Notes: a model not told the origin generated them from the letters alone. A stretch of DNA of 64,000 bases from Schistocephalus solidus (GCA_017591395.1 WEDG01000379.1:1-64000); one strand, 5' to 3'. Positions 1 to 12,732 are shown, numbered from the stretch's first letter. Numbers and translations: made by a program.

Positions 1-699
1 AGCTACTGCGTTAGAAATTCCTATTCGCGAGGAAGAAGGCGTTAATGGATTCGTTGAAAGAAGAGCGGGAGTTGACGTTAAGGAGGTTTTTGAACCAGGC
101 ACTATAGTAGATTGCTGTACCATCTCGTTATGGTTTACAAAGCCATGACCAGACTTATGGATAATGGATTGAGAGGCCGAAGACCTATGCAAGAGGGGAG
201 ACGCATTCCTTCACTCCATCGGTTTAAGATCCCGACAAAGGAAACATTTTGCAACCTCTAGATAACGAGGAATGCGACCTCATTGAGCAAAAATGGAGTC
301 CACCTCGATTGGTGATTGCATTCAGAACAGTTTCCAAGAATTCTGGGCGCCGACACGGTAGAATCTGTTTTCCTGTTCGACGGAGTGCGCGGCATCTGAA
401 CTCGATCCCAGGTGTTACCTTGAGGGATACGGCACCGTCTCTGCAGCCTGCACCCGTTGACTTCTTCGGCAGACAGTGAGCGACCGTACACGGATGCTTT
501 CTTGCCTGAGGCAGAATCCCGGTTCCTAGCAAAGACAGAGAGACTGCATACAGACTGCAATTGTGTTAGCCCTTCCCTGATCTGAATTGCTATCATCCTT
601 ACAGGCGGCAATTTTTTTCTCCTGAATAACATGAAAATAGGAAAAACACTTATAATGATATATATTCAGGAGTTTTTTTCACTGCCAGCCTCTACCCAC

Positions 700-772
700 T
701 GAATATTTCATCTGACAATGCCTGTAAACCGGTATTAAATACAACTATTATTATTATTATTATTAATATAGG
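700..772 (+). repeat. 3'-terminal fragment of a CR1/Jockey-like LINE with (ATT)n tail
   Basis: A segment reading catctgacaatgcctgtaaa is followed by about seven ATT units at roughly 746-766. The same core (gtcatcaagggcaatgcctg and near variants) occurs at 11630 and 12190, in the first case behind the degenerate LINE ORF2 of this window. This suggests a shared LINE 3' end, with the short A/T-rich tandem tail typical of CR1/RTE-type integration. No coding part is preserved directly upstream. The preceding 640 bases hold only short open frames that I do not recognise. Confidence 0.5.
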
Positions 773-1542
773 TGGATTTTTGCTACGTGAGGAGAGGCAT
801 TTGGCTTCCGCTATTTTGTAGTTGAAACCGCACGAGTACAGGAAGTCTACGGCAAGGTCAATGGGTCATCTGTCCCGGGAAACATTTTTTTACAGAAAAT
901 TATAATTTCGTTTCTGGCGGTCTGATGTTTCACTGGCAACCAAATGGACAAGAGAATCCAGACGCTGACATTCCTAAAAGGGAAGAGCAGAGATGTCACC
1001 GTTGAAAACGTTCCCCAGTACAGAGAGAACTGATCCAAACTTTAACATAAAATCATTACAATTTTGTAAAGCAGAGAGATCAAGCTGCTTAGCTATAACG
1101 ATTGGTTGAATTTGCATATCACTGCTGTGACTACTTGATGCAACCAAGCAACGCTTCAATGCAATGGCTGAGAGCTTGCGACGAGCCGAGATTTTTCGTT
1201 CTCATTTTTGTTAGGCTTTTAATTTGGTCAAATTTAGGAAAAAATCAGGCGAATAATATTCTGCGACAAATGTTTTTTCCAAAATTTTAACCAAGGACCT
1301 TTATACGTGCTTGAGAAAAATTCTAAGTAAAACGGTTGAAAACGTTGACTCTAAATTCTCACGCCCGCAGAATTGGACGAGCACCACAAGTATAAGCAGT
1401 TGATAGAGTGTTAAAAGTGCAAAAGATTTTATCAAAAACAGTTAGTAATTTAAGCTTTGGATAAGGAAATCCTGAAAAATTAGAAATTTCACTTAGCTTT
1501 CAAAATGAGCTGCGCGCCTTGACCTTTGACCTTGACCTTCAC

Positions 1543-2250
1543 CCGAGAGCCTAATATTTTGCTGCTATTGAACCAGTTTTTTTCAACCAATGTGTACCCC
1601 TCCTTCCCCTTCCTCCTCCACCCTTTATCCACATCCACAACAGAGGACCTTGACCTAGACTTTTCACCAACCATAGTTAGAACCGAATTACTCCGTTTAA
1701 AAGCCTTTCAAGTCGCCTGGGCCGGATAGAACTCCCTGCATAAGCACCTAGAGAACTTGCTAACGAATTTTTTTGTACCACTGTCCATCATATTCCAAAA
1801 AGTCCTTTGAGGAAAGCGAACTCCCGGAAGAATGGAAGTGTGCATTCATCGCCCCAATCTATAAAGGAGGTTCACGATTCGACTGTGAAAAATTACTGCC
1901 CCTGTCAGTTTAACTTGCATAGCGTGTAAAATAGTTGAGCGTATTTTCAAGAGGCATGTAATGCGCTATCTGGAAAAATAACCAACATTATGCAATGTCC
2001 AGCACGGCTTCCGTTCAGGACGTTCTTTCTCACGAGTGCCCCTTAAGTCACACGAGAAATGACCAAAAAGGCCACAGATAAAGGTCATCCAGTAGATGTT
2101 GTATTTTTGAATTCGATAAAGCCTTTGATAGTGAACCACAAGGACTTCTTTTACAGAAGATTTGGAATGATTTGAAAGATTTTTGAAGTTGCGGGCAGTG
2201 TTTTGATTGGCCGAAAGTCATCAAATGACGTATGGCCCGCATATCTGGAC
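1543..2250 (+). pseudogene. LINE reverse-transcriptase fragment, same family as the 7.7-11.7 kb element
   Basis: This internal piece of a CR1/Jockey-like ORF2 is not open: the frame changes and stops are frequent. It aligns at DNA level with 9841-10470: both have a pyrimidine-rich stretch, then a segment encoding an EWxCAFIxPIxKGGS-like reverse-transcriptase motif, then a phrase containing tccagtagatgt and a DFxKAF-like remnant. It lacks both the endonuclease and the YADD region, so it is a truncated dead copy. Its exact right border is uncertain. Confidence 0.72.
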
Positions 2251-2804
2251 CCACCTCGCCCCCGCCACCGGTCTTCTTGACACTGCTTTCATATTTAATA
2301 CAGGCAGGTGAGGAAAGAGAGCGTCACTATCACTTATAAACAATTAACACGCAGGACACCATCCCTGCATCACCGTGCTGTGGAGCACACGCCAAACATC
2401 TCCGGTCTATGAAGGGGAAATCAAGGTTGATTTTTACCTCGTTTATTGCAAGGTTCTTGCTTTTTTCTTGAATACTTTGGTTTTAGGTCATAACCAACTT
2501 TCTACAAAAGTCGAATTAAGTTTAAAATTTTCCAAGGAATTTACTCTTTTCGATATTTGGTCTACTGGTTACTTTGGCGGACTTTATTTATTAAGCTTGG
2601 AATTCTATTCGACATAATCTTCATCTTCATTAACTTACTGTAATACAGCAGCGGAAAAGACTGAAATCATCCTCCTATGCACTTATTGTCATCAGATCTA
2701 CGAGATCTTCCAGTCTACAAAGGGCTGAGTCATTTCGATATATTATTCATAAAGTTGCTCCTGCTAAAACATTCGTCCTATAACTTAAGCACCATTTATC
2801 GTTA

Positions 2805-4009
2805 TTGCGATCTACCATGGAAGTTAAAAATATTCCCTTCGGGAATCGTACAAAATACATGGCACTGCCGAGTTTCAAACCACAGCACCATTGTGCGGGA
2901 AACGACGCTGATACCACTGAGTTATCACCACATGACGAAATCGATGACTACACTTCCGGACGTATTTCCTTAATGTCGCCTCCCGCTAAACGGGTGAAGA
3001 GTGTAATAAGTTTGTTGGATACCAATTACAAGGACAAAGTGAGTGCAACATTTTTAAAATTCTTCAAAAACTTGCAAAGAGTGAAAAGGATATGCAGGGC
3101 CTGAAGATGGAGATAGAGAAGTTGAAGAAACTTCCTCGCATTTAACCCAAAGTAAAGCAGTCCGTAATGATGGAGCATGAGGGGGACAAACGCACATGTG
3201 CATACACAGATTCCTTAGCTATCGCATCCAATGAAGAAAATGCCTCTGCGTCTACTGGGCTTGATGCAGCCGTTAAGCAGGCACAAATAAGTAAAGAAAA
3301 CAACTGATAGGATCCCCAGAAAATGAAGAAACGTCTCAGGGCATCCGAAAAAGTCAGATTAAACCAAAGTGTCACTCTGAGCAGGTCAAACAAAGCAAAT
3401 GCCAAGTTTGAATCCCCCTGGACGTCGCATTTTATTTTCTTAACTTGCGTGGCTTTAAATTTAAAGTGGCGGAAGCTAAAAAATTTTCTTCGCCAAGCAA
3501 AAACCATTCAATTCTTGTCAAATACTTTTTGGCGACTGCAGTAGACAGTTTTTTCCTTAAACATGAACACTCAGCTCTATATTTGAAAAAACCTGTTTAT
3601 CTGTAGAGGTGCATCTTCAATGGAACGTCGGGTTTCACCCTCATTAGCAAACGAGAAGCCTAAGTATACATCTGCAAAACCAAAAGCTATCTCAGAGGTT
3701 AGCCCTCCAGCTAATGCAAGCACACGGCCCTCCAGATCAACAGGAGTTTCAATTCCACTTGAATCTTCACCAGTTTACCTTGTTCCTGGTTCAAGTAAAA
3801 TCGTGTCAACGCCACTTCTTTCCCCTCCCAAGCAAACCACGCCTGCTATATCTGTCAAATCTAGTAAACCTAAGAAAACACCAGTAAATTTGAGTGATTT
3901 GCTAAGCCAGGCGTCAAAATCAGTAATGCAATTAACAATGGAAAACTTGCTAACACCTCAGCACCAACAACAGATGCGAACGCTCACGTTAGCATTTTCT
4001 CCAACTTAA
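2805..4009 (+). pseudogene. ORF1-like remnant of LINE 1 (frameshifted)
   Basis: Three open stretches in different frames lie directly upstream of the 4.4-7.3 kb ORF2 relic. The first (2805-3104) ends in a Lys-rich, coiled-coil-like part. A middle piece around 3420-3600 reads SILVKYFLATAVDSFFLKH, like the RRM-type nucleic-acid-binding domain of CR1/Jockey ORF1 proteins. The last (3620-4009, 129 aa, open) is rich in Ser, Pro, Thr and Lys. The order coiled coil, then RRM, fits a LINE ORF1 chaperone, but similarity is weak and the assignment rests mainly on position. Confidence 0.45.
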
Positions 4010-4379
4010 CAATATCAATAATTCCAAGAATATTAAGTCTTCTAATTATGTTAACAGTTTTTCGAAATCATTTATTCCTTTTTCAAATGCACGTTTTCCA
4101 CCAATTTATGCTTATTTTCCTCAAAATCTCATTTATATGCCACACTTAATCTTTCCCACGCAACAATATATCATTCACTTCCATCGTTTTCATCCAAATA
4201 TGCCGTTGAACATTAATCTTAGTTCTTTTAACAGTAACATTTAGACAACTTGTAATCCAGAGCAATTTTGTTTCCCACATTTCGTTGCCTTTTCTCCAGT
4301 TTTCTTCTCCACCACCAAATCTTCATTTTTTATAAATACTGATGAGCGTAACCTGCAGATCAGGAATACGCTCAAGTTA

Positions 4380-7344
4380 GTTTCACTCAATGCGAGATCA
4401 GTTGTAAAAAAGATGGCTGAGATTAGAACAGTAGCATTTGTGCTTGATCCAGATGTGCTGTGCATCACTGAATCCTGGGCTCACTCTCTTATTTCTGACT
4501 TGACGCTTGCTATAGATAATTCCAATTTTTACCGACAAGACCACGCTGAAAAACGTGCGGTGGCTGCTCTCTTTATATTAAGTCATTCTTTGTAAATTTT
4601 CCTTTTCAGCTGAGCATTTTATCCTTTTCTGCAAAGATATGCTTTTTTCAGTCATCCTCCCGCACAATAAAAAAGCAGTAATGGGCTATGTCTGTAATCC
4701 TCCGTGTTATTCTGGTAATTAAAGTGAGCTCTGTGATCTATTTAAAAAAGTTGCAGAGACTCAATTTGATATGAAAATAATCGTAGGCGAATTTAATGTC
4801 AGACATTGACTGGCAAGCAAATTCCTCTTCACCAAAACTTTAGAAATTGGGCAATACTATTAAATTTTCAAACATGTCCAAACTGATCAGTTCAGTGACT
4901 AGAAATGACATTAATTAAGATTTAATTTTTACAAATGATTTCGATCCCTCTATGAATTTCCATCGTAATATCTTCATAAGTGATCACACACTCATTCACT
5001 GTTGTTTTCCCAGCTCCCTTTCAACAAAGACTGAGGTAAAATGCAATAACCTTGACTTTGCTAACACAAACCATGAATTAATAAATAATTTCGAAAGCAT
5101 CCTAGATTGGTATTGCATGTTTTCAATCAAGGATCCAAACTTTTTCCATGATCTATTGCAGAGCCTTACAGAATAGTACAGGCTTTTATCCTGCTTAAGA
5201 TTCTTCATTCAAATACAGCTTATTCTACTGTTCCTCATTTCCTCAAAAACAGACTTTAAAAATTTACGAAAGCAACTTAACGATCCGTGTAAAAGCTCTT
5301 TGTCAGTTCATTTAAATATTGCACAAATATTTGAATAAGCATCGAAAATAAGGCTCACGCAGATAAGTAAAGGGAGTATCGGGCATTTAGTGATGCAAAT
5401 TCATCCAAATCTGTTGCTAAAGTCTCCTATGTGCGTACATCGGCTAAGCCTCTGTATTTAACTCCGCCTTTACTTGACTGCAACAAAAATTTCGTAAGAG
5501 AGGATTTGGGCAAAGCAGAATTGATAAATTCATTTCTTGCCAACCACTTTACCTTTGAAACTATCCTCACTCCCTCAATTCCTCTACTTTCAAATTAAAA
5601 TTCACACCTAACCACCATTAATTTCTCACCTTTAAGTATTCAAAAAGAAATAACTTACATAACAAATTCCCATTTGGTTAGAACTTATAACATTTCAAAC
5701 TCACTTATTTAACAGATAAGAGATTTTCTACCTTTAATAAGCAAATTATGCTCAGTATTTCTTGAAACCGGTTTTTTCCCCGAATATTGGAAAACCGCTC
5801 TTATAAATCAAGTTGTAAAATCTGGTACCACTCTGAAATTCATAACTATCACGGTGTTCATAAAACGCCCTCTCTTGATAAACTCTTCGAAAAACTAATT
5901 GCAAAATAGATTACGGATTTTGCATAAGTCGTCAAATTCTCAACTCTTCCTAACATGGCTTTTTCCTTACCGATCTTATGAAACCTGCCACATGTCTTTT
6001 AGAAACCTACTAACCCGTCTTCCTAATGAGAATCTATCTGTAGTTGTCAACTATTTTCATCTTAGTAAGGTATTCACTAAAGTGCCTCACAGACGACTTC
6101 TAGCTAAACGAGAGGCCGAAGAATTTCGTAGTCCCCTTCTGACTTTATTAGATCATGCCTAGCTGATCGAAAACAAAACGTTTCAGTGGGGTTCTCATAC
6201 TCAAGTGCTACCCCGATTGTGAATGGTGCCCGTCGACGTACCGTGTTAGGTCCTTTGTTGTCCTTTCTTTACATAAATGATATTTTATCGATATTTGAAC
6301 ATTCTCAATCTTTTATTTATGCTGATAACTTAAATGCGTGCATTCCTTCTCTAACTCTACGGCCGAACGATGCCTAGAACAAATTCATTCGAACCTAGAC
6401 GCTCTTTCGGCATGGAGTTTCACATGGCTAATGGAGTTCTCACCTTCTAAGTGTCACTTCATGTGCTTTAGGCCTGTAAGGCTGCCGCAACCTGTTATTT
6501 TTCAAGATCGCCCTGTGACTGAATGTTCCTCTATCAAGGACTTGGGCTTAAGTTACACCAATAAATTAGATCTTTCGCCTCATGCTGATAGAATTACCGC
6601 CAAAGCTGCTCATATTTGCGTCTTTATTTTTTAAAATTTCTTCCTTTCTGAAATTAAATTAAGACTTTATCGTATGTTTGTGCTTCACATTCTTTAATTT
6701 TGCTGTCCTTTCTTTGGTTTAATGAGCGAATCTTGCCGTTCAAAAATTGAAAATGTCGAAAGAAATTCCACAAACAACTATCTCTGACTCTTTCAAATAC
6801 TTCCTACTCAACTAGATGCCAGTTGACGAAAGTAAAATTTCTTAGGGTCAGGAGACTAGAAGCAGGCTTTTATCTCCTTTCTTGACTAAATAATTGCAAA
6901 AAACTCCCCTAGATTTCTGGCATTACCCCGGTTAGTCTTCCTTATAACCTAGGAAATTCTGCACTCATTATACCTTCTCCTGCATCATTCACGTTTAAGC
7001 GCTCTCTTTTCTTTTCCTCTAGGTATAGCTGTCTATGGAATAACTTGCATATTGAAATTAGGTCTAAAATAAGTCTATTTGCATTCAAGCAAAGACTGCA
7101 CATTTATATTAACGCTGATTCTATTTACCTTTTATTTTCCAAGCAGCTTTATCTTTCACTCGGCAAAAGGACCATTTTAAATTTAAGTGGCCCTATTGAT
7201 ACAATTTTTTCTCTACCTCGAGTCCCCATGAACCATGATGTCTCCTTATATCATCAAACATTCGGACGTACACAGTCTAAAATGCTGCCGTTTCGTCGGA
7301 AACTAAATGTCATTAGAATTCAGTTCTGGATCCAAAGATGCTGA
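4380..7344 (+). pseudogene. CR1/Jockey-like LINE ORF2 (endonuclease + reverse transcriptase), degenerate
   Basis: The N-terminal part (4380-4595) encodes SLNARSVVKKMAEIR, then DPDVLCITESW: the AP-endonuclease opening of non-LTR retrotransposons, with the catalytic Glu of the TE(S/T)W motif. ISDHTLIHC near 4980 is the usual endonuclease end motif. Reverse-transcriptase pieces follow: FFPEYWKTALI (about 5770), GARRRTVLGPLLSFLYINDI (about 6225-6285) and FIYADNLNA (about 6310), where the usual YADD is YADN. WLMEFSPSKCHFM follows at about 6430. The end (7030-7340) holds SLWNNLHIEIR and FKQRLHIYI, the typical terminal CR1-type motif. Many frameshifts and stops break it; it cannot be active. I cannot separate Jockey from CR1 by eye. 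Confidence 0.8.
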
Positions 7345-7719
7345 GGCCTCAAGTTCACTGACGCCTTTTTGCGAGATTTGGTTTCATGCGCCATAGTGAT
7401 CAAGAACGAACCATATCGACGTTCCACTATCTCATTCTGAAATGTTACTGCGGTATTAGCCTACTCTTCCAACTTACCGTTTTTCCTAAGCAGTTGTTTT
7501 CTCCTACCCTCTATTCGAAAATGCAGGCCTATTGAACTCTGCCTCAATTTTCAAGGGAGGAGTTTTGCTTCACGACATTTTTTTCTAGTTCACAATTAAT
7601 TTCAAAACATCCCATACTGTTGACCTAACAGGAAAATGTCCGCATACATTATTAAATATTTGTACATTTTATCCACACACACTGTCATAATTTTATTTCG
7701 TTACTAATGTTTGTTTAGA

Positions 7720-8570
7720 CAGTGACTTGCTGGCGCTAACCAAATATAAATTTCCAAATTCCAAAGCAAAAACCACGCTGTCGAAGGTTGCGACCGAGCG
7801 AAGAGCAGAATTATGCAGAGAACTAGGCGTTATCTCCGAATATACCTTGCCAGCAAACCGTTGCAGAGCGCTTCCTCAAGTAAAGCCCGACAAACCTGAA
7901 GAAAATAAAAACGAAACCGATTGAGGTAAATTTCTCATTATTCAAGGGTTCCCTGACTCAAATGCAACCACTCCCAAGGAACTTATTTTGGAAGACGAAG
8001 GTAGTATGTGAGACAAAACTGTTAGTCCTGGAAACCCAAAGTTGGATGGAAATCAACCTCATGTTTAAGTGCCAGCATCCATAAGAAAGGTCGTCTTTTT
8101 GAACTAAAGCCCCAGTGTAGGCGGGGAAATCAGGGAGCAGTTTAATAAATATCAAACGAAATATCGCAATACGGGGTGCCCCAAAATCCACGTCATGCAT
8201 TCCAGAGGAACGAGTGACACGGAATTATAGATCATGTTCAGGAATATGCCAGTTCAGTTCTGAAGAACGAGGAAATTTTCACCGTCTAAAGAGCTTTCCA
8301 AATAGGCAAACAGATACCAGCCGCGACCCTTTGGGTCACGGCTGGTGTCTGTTTGCCTCTGAAATCATTTTAGCAAACAAACCCAGGAAGTGCTTCTGTT
8401 ACAAGGAAGAATGACCTTACGGTGATCACATAAACAAGTGTTTATTTCAGCCAGACTATCAGCTGAGGAAACGGCTGAAAATGAGGGAAATAAGGAGAGA
8501 ATTGAAGGAGGGAATTGGCAGAGGAGAGGAAAAGCTGCAAATCAACGACGTTCAAACAGTCCACATCAAG
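7720..8570 (+). pseudogene. ORF1-like remnant of LINE 2 (interrupted by a hairpin)
   Basis: An open frame at 7727-7924 runs in from an undefined left border. Just past its stop the same frame continues with IIQGFPDSNATTPKE, resembling the RRM start of CR1-type ORF1 proteins. Past the 8304-8358 hairpin, another frame gives CLFQPDYQLRKRLKMREIRR, like the Lys/Arg-rich end of that domain. The piece lies immediately 5' of the LINE 2 endonuclease remnant. Stops occur inside, so this is a relic. Assignment to ORF1 is inference from position and composition. Confidence 0.45.
8304..8358. repeat. Near-perfect inverted repeat (hairpin), 26-bp arms, 3-nt loop
   Basis: Left arm 8304-8329 and right arm 8333-8358 are reverse complements except for one G-T wobble and one C-A mismatch; the loop is ttt (8330-8332). 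The arms begin and end aggcaaacag...ctgtttgcct. The hairpin sits inside the decayed ORF1 region of LINE 2. Its arms are far better preserved than the surrounding relic, so it likely arose later, for example by template switching or as a small foldback insertion. Confidence 0.9.
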
Positions 8571-8716
8571 GTGTCTATCCTGTGGCCAAAACCTGCCACA
8601 ATGAGGGCTGGGTCCCCCCGACGAAACAATTATTGAATTTACTCTCCGAAAACGGGCAAAGCTTGTTCAAACAGCTAGGCGAACTTAGAAACGTAGCTGA
8701 TTAAAATAAACCTGAA

Positions 8717-11435
8717 ATTATGGCTCTCACTGAAACATGGCTTTCTGCAGACATTAATAATTCCGAAGTTTAGCATTAAGCATATCAACAATTCAGGAGA
8801 GATGGACCAAGTCAAGTAGGAGGAGTCATAGCTTATGTCACTCGCAAGCCCACCGCTATGGCTGACGTAAATATTCCAGTACGCGATTTGGAACTGTTAA
8901 ACCTTACTATATCTGCTAAGTATTCCAGACCACTGACAATATCGGTTGCGTACCGTTCACCCTATCAAACTTCCAATCAGGATCTCATTCTCAAAATGGA
9001 ACTGTACAAAGCCAATGAAAAGAAAGATATCCTCATCGATCGGTATTTTAACGCTCCTTTTATTGACTGAAAAACATGAACTTCACAGGGAAGGCCAAAT
9101 AACTTCAACCAAAAACTGCTACAATGAGCAACAGGCACACTCTTCTGTCAGAACGTCACCATTGGAATACGGACGAGAGAAAAACAACAGTCAAACTGTC
9201 TGGACATGATTTTTACCCGAGTTGATGAGAATGTGCTAGACCTACAGGACCGACCGCCATTAGGGTCAAGAGATCAAATCACACAGTAATTAAAGTACGC
9301 ACAGTTTTTCAAACCAAATTTGCCTGATAGGTGAGAAAGAAACACTCGGAAGGGGAACTTCTCACTTATGAGAAGACAACTGTCAGAGACATTCTGGGTA
9401 ACACAACTAAATGGTGAAGCCACTAACTATTGGCAGACTTTAAGCTTGTTATTGTTAAGGGTGGTTTACCTCAACTGTCCTCTCCGAAGAAAAACAATCA
9501 CAAACCGCACAAAGTGGATAAACTCAAACTTGCAGGCCACTTTCTGAAAAAGAATTCTCTTATGAAGGCGTTACAGATAAACCGACTCCGATGCTCACAT
9601 ACTGAATATAAGCAGCAACGCAACGTTTGTAGAAGGTAGGCTACTAAGCTGAAAATGAAGTTCAAACTGAAAATACCGCAAATATCGTTTCAACACCCCC
9701 AAATGCTATACGGCTACATACGTAGTACAAAGAGAATTGAGGAAATAATTTCTGCCCTAATGTATACAAACGGAAAATTGGAGACCGACGACCAGGTTAA
9801 AGCATTCATTTTTTCTAAATCCTTTCAGACCGTCTTCACACGAGAGCCTAATTCTTCTGCTGCTATTCCACCCATTTTTCAACTAATGTTTTCCCTCCTT
9901 TCCCTTCATTCTCTTCCCCACCTTCTCCTCCTCCTCCTTCTCCAGAACAAAGGACCTATACTTTTCACCTACAATAGATAGGGCCGAATTACTCCGAAGA
10001 ATGCCTGCAAAGTCACCTGAGCGGGATAGAATTCGTGCATTAGCAATTAGCGAATTTGCTGACTTACTGTGTGAGCCACTGCACATCATTTTCCAAAAAA
10101 TCATTTGAAGAAGGTAAACTTCCAGCAGAATGGAATTGTGCATTCATCTTGCCCATAAATAAGGGAGGTTCACATCTGAACTGCGAAAACTACCATCCTG
10201 TCAGTTTAACTTGCATAACGTGTAAAATAATGGAGGCATGTAATGGGCTATTTGGAAAATAAACAAACCTTATGCGATGTCCAACGCAGCTTCCGTCTTG
10301 GACGTTCCTGCCCCAGGAATGCTTTTTAGTCGCATGAGAAGTGGATAAAGGCCACAGATAACGGTTATCCAGTAGATGTCATATTTTTTGACTTCAAGAA
10401 GGCCTTTTAAAGCGTACCACGCAGTCTTATTTTCTAGAAGATTCGGGCCGTATGAATTCCAGAAAAACCTTTCGATTGGATCAAGAGGTTCCTGTCTTTT
10501 CAGAGAACAGATAGTTGTTGTTGGAAACTATATCTCGGAATGGGCAAAATTAGAAAGTGGTGTCCCGCAGGATTCTGTTTTGGGCCCGCTACTCTTCCTA
10601 ATTGACGTGAACCACTATCGCAATGCCTTAAATTGTGAAGCTGTCATGTTTGCAGATGACATAAAATATGTACTGACGTCAGCTGCGATGATGATGCAAA
10701 AAGGTTACAATCGAATAAGTGCCAGGTCGGCCAGGTGGCTTCTGGAGTTTAATGTATTCAAGCGTGTTATCCTACACAAAAGCGCCAGTCAAAAATATCT
10801 CAGAAACACAAGCACTTTAGTAATGGCACTGCATCAAAAGAGGAGGAAACACACAAAGACCTGTGCATGTGGACAATTGAGTATTTGATGTCCTCAGAAC
10901 ACTGACAGAAAGCAGTTCAGAAGGCAACATGTACGCTGTATTGTATCACATGTGTATTTAAAATATTCCCCCTGAACTCTTCAGGAAATTCTTTGGCGTC
11001 TTCGTGAGACCACATTTAGATTACAAAATGCCAGCCTGGACATCGTGGAAAGGGAAGGATTTTGACCTTCTCGAACAGGTGCAACGAAGAGCAACGAAAA
11101 TGGTCGACGGTCCTAAGAATTAACCTTACCAAGACAGATTGAAAAAGCTTGACATATTTCCTCTTGCCTACAGGCACTTATGGTGTAGGCTGCCCTAGAC
11201 ATTCCAAATTATCCGCGGCCATGATTCGTCCCTGTGAGCGGAGAACTTCTTCGAGTTTGCTTGCAGAACTCAACTGCGTGGTCAAGGTCAATAGCGAACG
11301 TACGCGATTTAACGTCGGAAAGCCTTTCTTCAGCCAACGAGTGGTACGACCTTGGAACTCGTTCCCAAGCCAGACGGTGAAGGCTGACAGCATTTCTGAT
11401 TTTAAAAGAAGGCTTAATGGCATACGTTTTTGACA
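8717..11435 (+). pseudogene. CR1/Jockey-like LINE ORF2 (endonuclease + reverse transcriptase), degenerate
   Basis: The endonuclease part opens with KPEIMALTETWLSADI (8717-8755), then VGGVIAYVTRKPTAMADVNI, ISVAYRSPYQTSNQDLIL and IDRYFNAPFID (up to 9068). A second open frame lies at 9430-9639. Reverse transcriptase starts near 10090 with EEGKLPAEWNCAFILPINK and continues with ESGVPQDSVLGPLLFLIDVN (about 10550-10610) and MFADDIKYV (about 10645), so the catalytic FADD is kept. The C-terminal motif VVRPWNSFPSQTVKADSISD lies at about 11340-11400. Several frame changes and stops separate these pieces, so it is a relic, better preserved than the 4.4-7.3 kb copy. Confidence 0.85.
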
Positions 11436-11690
11436 AAAGACGACTCGCACAGCATGTTTACTTAAAGACAGCCTTGCAAAATCTTTCGGGCTCTACCTTT
11501 CTTCCACAAGGTTGCGCCTATAACTGTGAAAACGCATTCGAAGTTATGTTATGCTTTGACTCGAAAACATTTTAAACGTCCACAATTTTATATTTACTGT
11601 ACATATGCAATGATGACTTTACATTAATAGAGTCATCAAGGGTAATGACTGTAACCCTTTATGATTGGCAATATAAGATATACAATATAC
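11436..11690 (+). repeat. 3' untranslated end of LINE 2
   Basis: This AT-rich stretch follows the last reverse-transcriptase motif and ends in gagtcatcaagggtaatgac followed by tgtaaccctttatg and an ATA-rich tail. The same terminus is seen at 12190-12250 and at 700-772. I infer that it is the recognition end of the LINE family. No ORF is supported. Confidence 0.55.
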
Positions 11691-12189
11691 ATTCCTTCTG
11701 CCTTTTTTTAACCAAACTTGAAGGGATTTCTATAGTTCGCTATCCGGTTTTTAATATCAGACTCTCTGTTTTATAAACACAAACCGATCTTTGGAAATTG
11801 AGTGCACACTCGTTATAAAATTCACTCAGAAACGTATGCAAGACATTCTGTTGCAAAATGTTGCATTCTTACATTCTACTGGTTACTTAATAAAACAATT
11901 TATTATTTAATTATTTTGCATGTATACGCATAACTAGTTTTTACCGAATTTCTCATCTGTGGATTTCACAGGAATATGGCCAGTCACTTGTAAATAAAGG
12001 ACTCTGCGCCACCAAGCCAGTATCCTGTGCTCATTCACTAAGAACATTCGGACATCACATCGTTCTATCCGGCCATATGGCATGCATAAAATCAAACCTT
12101 CAAACAGCTCACCTGGCTTTCCAAATAATCATGTAGATCTCAAAAACACGCGCGCAAAAACAAGCCTCAGCATAACCTTACTAATTAAT

Positions 12190-12255
12190 TAATTGTCATC
12201 AAGGGCAATGCCTGTAACCCTTCAACTATAGAAATATACGAAATATATCAAGGAG
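12190..12255 (+). repeat. Second copy of the LINE 3' terminus
   Basis: The sequence gtcatcaagggcaatgcctg, then taacccttcaac and an ATA-rich tail, repeats the end of LINE 2 about 560 bases downstream. No ORF2 motif is seen between the two ends, so this is probably a strongly 5'-truncated copy or the tail of an older insertion into which LINE 2 jumped. Confidence 0.5.
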
Positions 12256-12435
12256 AGCCAATTGGTTTTCCCTCTTCTCCATCATAAATTGTTTATGGGG
12301 AAGTCGAAATTTAGGTCTTGCTTGAATTTTACAAGCTGAACTCATTCGATATGGACGAAAGTGTCCTCCTCTCTCTCTGCCGAAGTTTTCGGTTATGAAT
12401 CAGAAATTTTAGGCGAATAAACCTCTTTTGTCAGC

Positions 12436-12732
12436 TTAAGTTCTTCCTTTGTATACATTGCCGATGTTAGTGTTGTTTGTATGACGGATTTTACAGACAT
12501 GTTGAGAATGTCCATAGTTTAAAAACAAGCTGTTCTCCTCACTGCAAATTACATACACCCTACCCTTGCATGGTGACAGCATACTGTTAACAGCGTCATG
12601 GCATGGGCTGTGGTCACAGTGCTTCCTTATAACCTGATTGGCCAATGTCTGCGAGAAGCGGTTCGACTCATCTAGCTCTTCTTGAAGCTTACTGGACACT
12701 ATGCTTATTAACCTCAACGGGATATTTTCAAT
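12436..12732 (-). CDS. Unclassified coding-like segment, Cys/His-containing
   Basis: The frame is open for about 98 codons and ends in a TAA; no clear start or acceptor is seen at its upstream end. Residues include KLQEELDESNRF, KHCDHSPCHDAV, MLSPCKGRVYVICSE and YGHSQHVCKIRHTNN. The Cys/His spacing could bind zinc but fits no finger I know. Codon composition looks more protein-like than the neighbouring short frames. It lies in the same orientation as the myosin VII gene, about 9 kb beyond the last exon I placed, but it does not resemble FERM. It could equally be a transposon fragment. Confidence 0.3.
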   Translation of the reverse strand: MENIPLRLISIVSSKLQEELDESNRFSQTLANQVIRKHCDHSPCHDAVNSMLSPCKGRVYVICSEENSLFLNYGHSQHVCKIRHTNNTNIGNVYKGRT

